DNA of 64,000 bases from Apostichopus japonicus (lineage: Eukaryota; Echinodermata; Holothuroidea; Aspidochirotida; Stichopodidae). The DNA is taken from assembly GCF_037975245.1 (NCBI RefSeq), contig NC_092576.1, forward strand, positions 9,813,501-9,877,500, in the 5' to 3' direction. Positions 1 to 10,289 of the stretch are shown here, piece by piece. The notes beneath the pieces are model-generated. The model was not told where the DNA came from. It made no database searches and worked only from the letters and a program-made list of their open reading frames with translations. Position 1 is the stretch's first letter, and every line of letters starts with the position of its first letter. Made by a program: the position numbers and the translations under genes.

Positions 1-245
1 CCCAATTTGGAATCCAATGGCATCAAAGAACCAAGTCAGCCCTGTTCACAAAGGGTATCACCCAGTCTCCTTTTAGATGTATGTGTTTTACATTTGGTAC
101 ATTCCCAAAACGAGAACACCTGCTTGAATCCGACCTAACTCATGATTGCTACCAGGGAATTGGTATTAGTGTAGTCATTTCAATGCAGTCCGGTATTGTT
201 AATTTTTAAGATGGATTGATTTGATTTTTTTTTATCTTTTCTCAG

Positions 246-1114
246 AGTACGGTGCTTTGCCAGTCATGGTTATCATTGGAGACGGTCTCCATAACTTTGG
301 TGATGGCCTGGCCATAGGAGCAGCATTTACTGCTAGTGTAGGAGCAGGGATCTCCACTTCCGTAGCTGTACTTTGCCATGAAATACCCCATGAATTGGGT
401 AAGTGAACATTCCTTTATAATCCTATAACCATCGTCTGCATGTTAGAAATATGTATCGTTTTCGCTATTAATTTCGTCCTTTTTAAATGAAATAATCTAT
501 TGGAGAGAATATTCCAGTGTACAACACTTACAAAGACATTTATATGAATTTTCATGTTTTGTTTTTTTACTTCTAGGTGACCTTGCCATCTTGATTAAAA
601 GTGGTCTGAAATTGAAGACTGCCCTCTGCCTAAACTTTATGTCTGCATTGACATCATTCGCTGGGCTTTACCTGGGTATAGCTTTAGCAACCACGGAGAT
701 AGCTAGGCAATGGATCTTTGCAGTAACAGCTGGGATGTTTCTGTACGTGGCTCTAGCTGATATGGTAAGTACAGTAGGAGTAGGAGACTATCAAATAGTG
801 ACGAGAGTGTCAGTGGTTGTGTCGGGGATATTTACTACAAGTACTGTGTTGGTTTTGCACATGCAAAACAGTGTGACTCCATGAATACATTGAACATTTG
901 AACGCTTTTTTTTTATTTCAATGTTTAGTTCTTCGACTTTGGCAGAAAACAAATTCAAGAAAAATCGAAAATAAACTTTATTATTATTTTTATTGTTGTT
1001 GTTATTATCATTATCATAATTATTATTGTTATTATTATTATTATTGTTATTGTTTATATTATAATTATTGTTATTATAAGCATCATTTTTGTGTACTTAT
1101 TATTATGATTGTTG

Positions 1115-1153
<39 letters not shown>

Positions 1154-1253
1154 TATATAGGCCTATTATAATAATCATAATAATAAATACACAAAAATGA
1201 TGCTAATAAGAACAATAATTATAATATAAACAATTTATATAGTTTATATTATG

Positions 1254-1287
<34 letters not shown>

Positions 1288-1717
1288 CAAATTGTACTTG
1301 TCACGCAAACACAAAGTAGGAGACAAACTTACCCACAACAGTTGTGAAAGCTGATCAAACATTTCTTCGAATTTTAACAATAACTCGCGAAACCTCGTTG
1401 TAGATACACAATATATTCATTGATTGGATCACTTCCTCGAAATTTCAATTTTTAATGGTTCCATAATGAAATGTATCTGTTAGTTTCTAAAAATGAATGT
1501 GTGTGACTTCCCTTTACGAAGACTTTTACTCAATTAAATTTCAATAATTTTTCAATGTTTCCAATTTTTTTTTCCACAGATGCCACAGATAACTCATATC
1601 AAGAACGTGAAAGACCCCTTGACTACGTTTATCCTTCAAAACATCTTTTTTCTGGCAGGGGCTGTTTTTATTTTTGTGATTGCCATTTACGAAGACGCAA
1701 TCAATTTCAGCTTTTAA
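246..1717 (+). CDS. ZIP (SLC39A, LIV-1 subfamily, ZIP4/ZIP12-like) zinc transporter, last three coding exons
   Basis: This is the C-terminal part of a plasma- or organelle-membrane importer of Zn2+ and related metals; the 5' exons lie left of the window. Coding exons read as 246-398, 577-764 and 1580-1717, with AG/GT borders (ctcag, gtaagt; ctag, gtaagt; acag) and junction phases 1 and 0. Exon one carries the transmembrane-4 metal motif [14 protein letters not shown] and ends in the transmembrane-5 motif HEIPHEL, completed across the intron to HEIPHELGD. The next exon gives further hydrophobic segments ending [10 protein letters not shown]. The last gives MPQITHI, a final membrane helix and a short tail [10 protein letters not shown] before [12 protein letters not shown], with His rather than the Glu of ZIP8/14 (EEFPHELGD), points to the ZIP4/ZIP12 side of LIV-1; choosing between those two is not possible here. 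No breaks are seen. Confidence 0.93.
960..1290. repeat. TTA/TTG-type and (AT)n microsatellite tract in a ZIP intron
   Basis: A run of TTATTATT/GTTATT units (about 978-1100) is followed by two pure (AT)n blocks (about 1119-1160 and 1253-1287). The sequence between 1085 and 1230 partly mirrors itself, forming a hairpin-prone block. The short open frame through it is a translation of simple repeats. Confidence 0.85.
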
Positions 1718-2610
1718 TCAAAATCAAGTTTTTATTTTCTCCTTTTGTTTTATAGTAAGAGCTGAATTAGTTTGAAGTATTTTTGAAATGAATACTTGAT
1801 TATTATTATTTTTTTTTACGTCATGTTTTGAATTAAAAGATTTTACACTATACCTTAACTTTAATCATGGTATTTCGACCAATGAAAAATTCATTTGACC
1901 TATTTGTAATCGACTTTATTCCGGTGAAGTTAAATTTTCTATATAGGATTTTTTATTTTTTATTCATCAATATCATAACTGGAGTGGGAAAAGTTTATAA
2001 GGACTTCTTTGATTATTGCTAATATTTGTCTTCAAAAATATGTTTCTTTATTGGATCCGTTTATATCACCCCCCCCCCTCTCCCACTCCCCATACGAAGG
2101 TATACTACTTAAAAATAACACTATAATAATGACAACATCTCCTAACAATTGACTAAACCCTCATAAATATTTACGATTAATTATGCATATGTTAACCTTT
2201 AAGTAATGTATTCTACTGATTGATTTAAATTGATGTCTTTGATTTGTTTGGGAAGTTATACTCAGATTAGTAAAGTTAAGTTTTATTTTCTTTTTAATAA
2301 ATATAGTATATATATATATTTTTAAATGAGACTCAAGTTTAATTAACGTTATCAGTTAATATTTGATACTGAGAAGGAGACCGAGAATGAAGTTGAAAAT
2401 GTTTCGATTTTTTGATTTAGTCAAAGTTAACAGTCGCAGGTCGGGTTGAGGAAGTGTGGATGAGATTTAACGTGAGATATGAGAGAAATATGTTTGATTC
2501 CATCTATAGCAGCTTTTTTTAAGGTTTATGAAGATAAAACATGTAATGTGGGTTTTGTTTGTATGTTTCGTGAAATAATAAACATATTACTGACAAAAGC
2601 ACCTCTTTGA
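1718..2610 (+). other. Probable 3' UTR and poly(A) signal of the ZIP gene
   Basis: AT-rich non-coding sequence follows the ZIP stop codon. An AATAAA hexamer at about 2577-2582 is followed within about 30-50 bases by T/G-rich sequence, a plausible cleavage region. No other coding signal is seen here. The true end could be earlier. Confidence 0.5.
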
Positions 2611-2871
2611 TTCTTTTTTGTTGTTGTCAGTTTCTCTCACTTCTTTTAACAACGTACATAATCTCGGCTTGTTTTCTTGTATTCGATCTTAGTTTATATT
2701 TTTTTTTCAAAAACGTATTATGTCAACTCAAACGTTTGTAAATATTCTTGATAGATAATTACTCGAAATTAGTACGTAATACTAGCCTACTACAGTCTTC
2801 TGGTCTTGCTATGTTTGACAAAAAAATATGACTTCTAGCAATGTTTCTATATCCATTCTAGTTTCCAATAT

Positions 2872-3163
2872 ATTCAGGCGCGTAGCCAAGGGGGGGGGGG
2901 CGAAGGGGGCAGCCGCCCCTCCTTGAGCATATTTTTTATATTTTTTTTATGATATCGCTAGTAATTTCAAAAGAGAAAATGCTAAGATGCAACTTACAAG
3001 GCCTGGGAAGTGCCATTTCCAGCGATCTGGGAGGCATTTTCAGCCAAAATTTTCTTGTACGCTTCGCGCCAACTTATGGTGGCGCTATACGCTTAGATAG
3101 TTTGCAATGCCGAATCTACAGTTTCGCCCCTCCCTTGGCAAATTCCTGGCTACGCGCCTGAAT
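2872..3163. mobile_element. MITE-like element with 17-bp terminal inverted repeats
   Basis: The left end reads ATTCAGGCGCGTAGCCA (2872-2888) and the right end is its exact reverse complement (3147-3163), flanked by AT/TA-rich bases that could be a TA or ATAT target duplication. The 292-bp interior has a poly-G run next to the left end and C-rich sequence near the right end, and no transposase. This is the architecture of a non-autonomous cut-and-paste DNA element. Confidence 0.8.
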
Positions 3164-3944
3164 ATATTTAGCTTTACATCTGTGGAATGCCCTTTTTAGT
3201 GCTCCTCAGAGTTTAGGAATAAATGATGTAATGTTAATCAATTATTTTATAAATTCTAATAACTCAACAAAAAGTCATGTTCTTTGACATTTTTATAAGC
3301 AACAGGGCACTCCTGGGTGATATTCACCATCACTAAAATACATTGTTAACATGTTATATCAGGTCATACAAGTCTCATGTGTTCCCTTTAGGTTGTGTGC
3401 TATATCTGAGGTATTTCACCTAGTGGTCTGTGTATTAGCTTGAGTAGTCAAGTCACTTTGGTTGATGAACGCCAGCTGTTTGTTTAACTGGTCACGCCGT
3501 AAAATATGAAAGTGGTATATAACTACAACCTGCACTGGATACAATCCTTTTCTCTAATAGTCTGCAGCATATCAAACCTTGACCGAGGATGTGCTGGGGT
3601 AGTGAGGAGGGGGCCAGTGGGTGAAAATTAAGAAACGTGAATACAATGAAGCAATTTGAAATGAAGCAAGTTAATTAAAATACTTTTTTAAGATAATTTG
3701 TTAAGCACCTCAAGGAATAACGAATGTATCACCTATTACCATTTATTTTTTCCTTTTTATTAAATAAAACGGATTAGCCATACCCCGTTGTCTTACGAAA
3801 CACCTACGCATTAGGGTAAAAAGCACAAGTTACAACTACATAACCAAAAGCATCAGAACTGCAATTGTTATGGGTTACTTCCCATCCAAACCCATTTGCC
3901 AAGGCATACTCTTCCCCCATCCCCACCGCACCCTCGCACCACGG
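3164..3944. other. Intergenic stretch without recognised features
   Basis: AT-rich sequence with no long open frame, no tRNA-like boxes and no obvious repeats, leading into the C-rich start of the minisatellite. Confidence 0.5.
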
Positions 3945-4350
3945 TTATCTCACTAATGGATATTTGCCAACACATCGGACGGGCGAGATGGGCTGTGTGT
4001 CACACGTATGGTATTTCCATATCGGATGGGCGGGATGGGCTGGGGTGTCACACTAATGTGTATTTACACATCGGACGGGGCGGGATGGGCTGGTGTGTCA
4101 CACTAATGGGTATTTACGCATCGGACGGGCGGAATGGGCTGTGTGTCACACACGTATGGTATTTCCATATCGGATGGGCGGGATGGGCTGGTGTGTCACA
4201 CGTATGGGTATTAATATATCGGACGGGGCGGGATGGGCTGGTGTGTCACACGAATGGGTATTTCCACATCGGATGGGGAGGAATGGGCTGGTGTGTCACA
4301 CTAATGGGTATTTACACAGCGGACGGGGCGGGATGTGCTGGGCTGTTCCT
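3945..4350 (+). repeat. GC-rich minisatellite, about 8 copies of a 47-50 bp unit
   Basis: The core CGGAYGGGGCGGGATGGGCT recurs at about 3976, 4023, 4072, 4122, 4171, 4220, 4270 and 4320, that is every 47-50 bases. The linker resembles GTGTGTCACACTAATGGGTA. Units alternate in small insertions, and the G-richness stands out from the AT-rich surroundings. Overlapping open frames of up to 165 codons here are repeat artefacts. Confidence 0.9.
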
Positions 4351-5127
4351 TACGTGTCGTGATTTATATAATGTAAACCGCATCGTCGTGTAAATACAGC
4401 ATATAAGTTCATGGACATTGGTAGGAATTGTAACGTTTGACATGAAGGAAAATACGATATGAAAAAGACAGAACAGAAAGGTTTATGACAGGTCATAGTT
4501 CTGTAATACTCCCCTCTATTGACTACTTTCAAAGGGCAGTTTACTTGATATGGGTATAATTACCTCTTGCATTAATACACGTCTACTTTCTATTCTGTCG
4601 TTGATGAGAGCCTTTTTATTGCATCGAGAGATCTTTAAACTGTTAATAGTGTACTATGAATCATGATATCTTCAATGCGAATGAGATTTCCATAGAAGCT
4701 TTTGAACGAATAACAAGTAATTAAATAAAATGACTTTCCTTTTGATAATAAAAACAGAATTGGATTTCCTTCCAACTTAAAGCGTCAGTTTGAGATGATT
4801 GACAAATATTTTGTCACTCCGATCAAGTCATTTGAAAAACGACAGAACATTGAAAACCTTCTGTACCACTTAATAGTTAAGAGATGATCCTTTAAACATC
4901 TGAAGTATATCACTTAAAGCGACTGAAGTTTTAAGTCTACAATGCACATATCATTCTTAAAATTCAACAAACAACTCAATTGGAAGAACAATACTATCAT
5001 GTCATCGAATGACATGTTTAAAGTACGGTATATTACAAATGTGTTAAAGAAAATCACGCTGTGTGAAATATTACCCGATTTATCGTTTATATGAAGTAAA
5101 TACATGTTTTGGTTAAATCATTAGAAT

Positions 5128-5415
5128 TTATAAATCAATGAATAAACATTTTGAAACTAAGGCTTGTACTGAGAAGTACGTTATTATGAATTTATCCCTA
5201 AAGATGTATTCTAGAGATTTATTTTATTGGTACGAAGTGAAAATATCAATGGCTAGCACCGAAGATTTTTTTCGTTTACAGTGATGACACATTGTGACTA
5301 AAGTCCGCTTTAAGCCATCCATTAAATTTAACATCATATCAATATAGACTAGTAACATAAAAAGTTCGAGTGCTAATCCAAATAGTGAAATTAACAATCG
5401 AACTTTCTTTCAGTT
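5128..5415. repeat. Left arm of a roughly 0.3-kb inverted repeat
   Basis: The sequence is the imperfect reverse complement of 6475-6793. For example, AAAGTCCGCTTTAAGCCATC near 5299-5318 matches GATGGCTTAAAGCGGACTTT near 6590-6609. The about 1.06-kb spacer contains short tandem repeats and a foldback MITE. No coding content. Confidence 0.8.
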
Positions 5416-5718
5416 TTCAGGTAATTATGTAAAAATTGCATGGGAGACGATACTGTTGAGATTGTATCATATTTAAGTAATATCCTACTCATTGAACCTC
5501 GCTTAGTATAAACACAATTGTAGGATGGTGTGTTTGAGTGAATATTTGCAGTCTTCCTTTGGCGTACCTGCATGTATGGATGGTTGAATATAAATCCAGC
5601 GCAAAACCAAACTTGTAGCTGCTTTAATGGTCAGTTGATACACGATGTCATGTCAGATCGTAGACATTTTTGTAGATGTAGATTTGCAGATTGTATATCG
5701 CAGACGATTGTAAGTCTA

Positions 5719-5766
5719 CGAAGATTTACGAAAGTTTACGAAGATTTACGAAAGTTTACGAAGATC
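5719..5766 (+). repeat. Short tandem repeat of TTTACGAAGA/TTTACGAAAG units
   Basis: Four to five near-identical decamers (TTTACGAAGA and TTTACGAAAG alternating) lie in a row. It is small and local, inside the spacer of the 5.1/6.8-kb inverted repeat. Confidence 0.75.
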
Positions 5767-5929
5767 TCTCATTATACAATGTTGACTGTATCAAACGAGA
5801 ACAACTTTCCAGGGACAGAAACCTTTTTGGAAGGTGATAACAGTAATGTGATGTCGTATCGGACAAACCTTAATGAAGCCCGATGACTAGTGTAACTTTG
5901 TAATATCATTTCTCTCATCATTATAATGT

Positions 5930-6078
5930 GAACAGAAACACATTTTGAACAGGACTGCATTTGAACAGGAACGCACTTAAGCAAGTACACATTTAACAGG
6001 AACACATGTGAACAGATACACTTCAAACAGGAAGTCATTTGAACAGGAACACACTTACACAGGTAGACATTTAACAGT
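5930..6078 (+). repeat. Degenerate tandem repeat of about 16-20 bp (GAACAGGAACACATTT-like)
   Basis: Around eight degenerate units of the form GAACAGGAACRCATTT follow one another up to the left end of the foldback MITE. A related run (GAGCAGAAACAAATG, GAACTGCAGGAACAAAATTG) continues on the other side at about 6393-6460, so the MITE seems to have inserted into this array. Confidence 0.7.
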
Positions 6079-6093
6079 GAAAATTATCATTTG

Positions 6094-6390
6094 ACAACCG
6101 ATTCACACAGAGATTATGGATTATGGTATTGTATTACAGTAAAAACTGGATCGTGCTGATAAATCTGTTAATTCTGTAACATGCGCTATTAGGTTTACAG
6201 TAAGAACTGATGATATGTGTAATCCCAACAAATGCAACAAACTGGATTTGTTGGGATTACACATATCCTCAGTTCTCACTGTAATCCTAATAGCACATGC
6301 TGCTGATTTATAGCACGATCCAGTTTTTACTGTGGTACAAAACTTTTAAGATTTACAGTAGTAACTGTGTTCTCTGTGTGTATCGGGTTC
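6094..6390. mobile_element. Foldback MITE, copy 1 of 3
   Basis: The element is nearly palindromic along its whole length. The outer ends read CCGATTCACACAGAGA and TCTCTGTGTGTATCGG, and the inner halves contain GATATGTGTAATCCCAACAA and TTGTTGGGATTACACATATC. Related copies lie at 39922-40224 and 54568-54855. No coding capacity. The long hairpin is typical of foldback or MITE elements. Confidence 0.85.
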
Positions 6391-6474
6391 ACATGAGCAG
6401 AAACAAATGTGGATAGGGACATACTTGAACTGCAGGAACAAAATTGAACACATCTGAACGTTTCCATTTGCTGC

Positions 6475-6793
6475 ATTGAAAACTAAAAGAAAGTTTTTAA
6501 AAAATCTATTGCTAATTTCACTATTTGGATCAGCACTCGAACTCTACTCGAAGTTACTAGTCTATATTGATATGATATTAAATGTAATGGATGGCTTAAA
6601 GCGGACTTTTAGTCACAATGAGTCACACTGTAAACAAAACAAAAAAAAATTCGGTGTTAGCTATTGTGATTTTCAAATCTGTACATTAACAATAAAATGC
6701 ATCTCTATAGAATACATCTTAAGGGATAAATTCAAAATAACGTACTTCTCAGTACTAGCCTAAGTTTCAAAATGTTCATTCATTGATTTATAT
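6475..6793. repeat. Right arm of the 0.3-kb inverted repeat, abutting the large inverted duplication
   Basis: The segment mirrors 5128-5415. It ends at about 6793, almost exactly where the left arm of the large receptor duplication begins, so a rearrangement breakpoint probably lies here. The open frame across it has no recognisable product. Confidence 0.75.
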
Positions 6794-7656
6794 ATTGGAA
6801 TATTTAACAGATTCTGACATTATTTAAATATTTAATTTCTTATTTATTATGTCTAATAAGAAAACGTTCATTGAATTAACTAACTTCGATAAAGCATTTT
6901 AATAACTTCCAAAACATTCCATTATCAGTACATGATACCAGACGGAATACTTTAATCCAAAATCAATTTCATTATGCTACACCCTGAATCAGGAACATTT
7001 GAACATTTTCAAAATTCTTCCGAAATGGAAGAATTGCTGAATGTCACTTCATAGCCTTCATTGTCTACATTACAACAATCCTCTGTCTCTAATTATGATT
7101 CGAAATAATTGTCAGGTTTTACAAATAATGATGGAGTAATAACCATGTTCATAACATACCATCGTTGATCATATCTGTTTGATCATATATAGGCGGGAGC
7201 TCTCTTGAGATCAATGCTAATGGCAGAGGACGTATGTTTCCTTGTGCCCTTTGATCCCTATTTAAAAAGAATATTAAATTACTTTTATATGTAATAAATA
7301 ATAAGATATATATATGTAATAAATAACTAATCGCAAAACTTGAAGAAAAAAAAACGCAGTATAGTTTAGGATTAGAAACTTCCGTCGGAATTTCTATGAT
7401 AATACCGTTTAGAGGTTTTACATATGTTCATTAAAATATTAAATTGTAGGTAAAAAAATAACAACCTGAAACATTCACAAGCAATTTGAATAAAGACATT
7501 GAAACCTAAGCAAAAACAATTGTTATCGTTGTAAATTATCAGTACTGTCTTTGTATGTAAGTTGTTAATTACCTGAGAGTCATTAGCCAAATGAAAGAAA
7601 AGAAAGTACTACTTTTTGTTCTAGTATGATTCGTACGTCTCTCCCATTGAATTAGT

Positions 7657-8031
7657 TTTAAAGGGAGTGAAGACTCGCGCACAAAAACAAACGTCTGATG
7701 CCGGTAAACTGACGTATTTTCGAATGAGGTGTAACGGAGGTATTAGACACCATCATCGATCCCAGAAAATACACACACAGCTTGCTACCGTCGGTAATTA
7801 GGCACTAGTGTACAGTCAATACATGAAGCTACGGTCAATACCCACAACACAGTGTACAAAGCAGCGACGGACATCTCGGGTTCAGATAAATGATAGCAAG
7901 GTATCAAGTTTCATTAGTTTCTGCATTTTGTAGCGACAAGGGGGGAAAAAACTTCACTTGCAAGCAACGGAGGGTTAATTTCTTTTCACAGGGCGGCACG
8001 CGGTTTTTGGGCGAGTCTCCAATGCCTTTAA
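7657..8031. mobile_element. TIR element inserted in the left arm, partly deleted in the right arm
   Basis: One end reads TTAAAGGGAGTGAAGACTCG and the other, reverse-complemented, TTAAAGGCATTGGAGACTCG, giving imperfect inverted termini about 375 bp apart. The right arm has only one end (about 17340-17460) of the same element. No coding capacity is visible. Confidence 0.6.
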
Positions 8032-8924
8032 GTATATGTAATGAATGATATCTACGTCAGTGGGTTCTAGATTGGAGTTCATGTCCTATAAGCAATAGAT
8101 CTGTTCAGAATTAATGAAGATATATAAACTTCGAAAAGAAACTTACGTCGGTGAGGTCATTGTCCTGTGTCCTGTTTTGAAAGAAATTTAATTGACATGT
8201 TTTTGCTATTTCTGGCATTATTTCAAAAATTCATACAGTTTAAAATCAATACGGTTATTGCTTCAATTATGATGTCATAATAACTTATTTTAAGATCATA
8301 ACACTTAACAGAACCCTTTCATTGAACGCCTTACGAGTACCCGATGAAATCGTCTTCCGATAGATAACTGTATATTATTAAGTAATAATAATAATAATAT
8401 ATAAGTAATTATTACGCGAAGATGGGCTAAGCGTCCTATCAATATTATTCGAATTCTTGCTTTGTGTAGAATTGAACTGTATTTTATAACATTATCAAAT
8501 GACGTCAATTTAAGTGCCCGACCGGATACTTACATACAAGTATTATATGAATCGTACATAACATTCTGTATATTTTTTCTTTAAATTCAGAAAGTTTTAA
8601 ATAGACAACATTTCCATTTCAAAAAGTAAAAGGTATTCTTTTATATAACTCACCACGTAACTCATTCCACAAAATGGCAAATGTTATCGGACTGAAAATC
8701 AGTAAGATTGCTATGACTAATGAAACTCCAATTATCATTTGAAGTGAGTTGTCATCGGGGCGTGTTGTTTTTGTAGCTATAGGCAGAGGAAAGAAAATTC
8801 TTTGTGTAATTTAAATATCTAAATCTATGATTCTTCGTTTTGTTTGGTTACGTTAAAGTGAATATGTGTATTTTAACTCAACGAATTATAACTTATCCCC
8901 AATATATATACTTATATAAATTCT

Positions 8925-9124
8925 GTATACTATTCTGTATATATATATATATATATATATAGTAATATCAATATATATATATATATAGTAATATCAATAT
9001 ATATATATATACATACATATATATAGCCTATATATATATATATACAGCCTATATACATATATATAGGCTATATATTTATATGTATATATATATCAATATA
9101 TATTTATATATATATATATATCGT

Positions 9125-9160
<36 letters not shown>
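8925..9160. repeat. (AT)n/(TATACA) microsatellite in the left arm
   Basis: Several (AT)n blocks are broken by AGTAATATCA and TAGCCTATATA interruptions. It corresponds to the shorter, differently built tract at 16258-16430 in the right arm. Confidence 0.85.
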
Positions 9161-10289
9161 ATACGGTAGGTACTTTACTCCATCAGCTATTCGATGACAC
9201 ATAATTATCTGTTTGTCTAAGTTATAATAACATTATGAATTCAAATAACAACGTTTCTCTTATCTTTCCTTTTCTATATAAGTCGACATTTCATTATGTT
9301 CCCTTGACTTTAAATTGTTGATTAAATATTCCCCATCAGAACATAAAAATATGTAAACAAACTTCCTAGTGAGGAAGTCATAGCTACTGTTTCACTTTCA
9401 CAATAACCAAAAAAAATGTCAAACCTGTTCTTCTGCTAACAAACACATATTTTACCGACATCTTAACTAAGGAAGCACACATAAAAAAAACTTCAGATTT
9501 TAACAACAGTTTTGTTTTTTAATAATGTATCCCGACCAGTCAATTTAATTTTTTTTAAACTTATTGAATATTTTTTACAATATTGATTATTTCTTACCAG
9601 AGGTAAAATTCTTGACACTAGATGGGGTTGTTGTTGTTGGTGGTGGTGCTGATTCTCAAAATAAAATAAGAGATTTATTTATGTGAAAACAATCATGTCA
9701 TAGAGAGTTTTATATAGGTAATTACCTCCAACAGTAAAGCTTTAAAAGACAATTGTGATGTTCAGACAGGATACCTACAAATATGTCATTAATATAAATT
9801 CTTAATTTTATACCGGTTGTTAAAATCATCCTTATCTGGGATTCTTCAATGGCTGAATAGTGATGTTCCAAATTATTAGATACAATGAAAATCACATTCT
9901 TGTAACATACATCATCAGCATCATCTGGATATATCTAACGTTTTGTAATAGTTTATCATTTCTGAAAAGCAGAATGATTGGCATTATAATGGCAATCTAG
10001 AGTAAACTAAGGGGGTTTTTCTTTCACTATAATACGCTCACCTATCCTTACAACACATTACGCATTAGCCAGGAAGCGTTAATTCATGGTACATTAAATA
10101 CTTAAGCGAATACATGTTTCGTGCAATATAATTTCATTTCCTGGTCAGTTTTATATTAACTTTTCATGTTTATCAAACCAACCTTTGATTTCCAAAGTTT
10201 TGTTGGCCCAAGTCTTTATATTTGGACCCTCCTGCCAGGCTGAACAGCTAGCATTATATCTGCCAATATACAGCTTGAGTATACTAAAG

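Noticed and set aside
3896-4393. 165-codon and overlapping 89-codon open frames
   Set aside because: They run through the 47-50 bp minisatellite; the repeated YFHIGW/GWCVTL-like peptide only reflects the DNA repeat.
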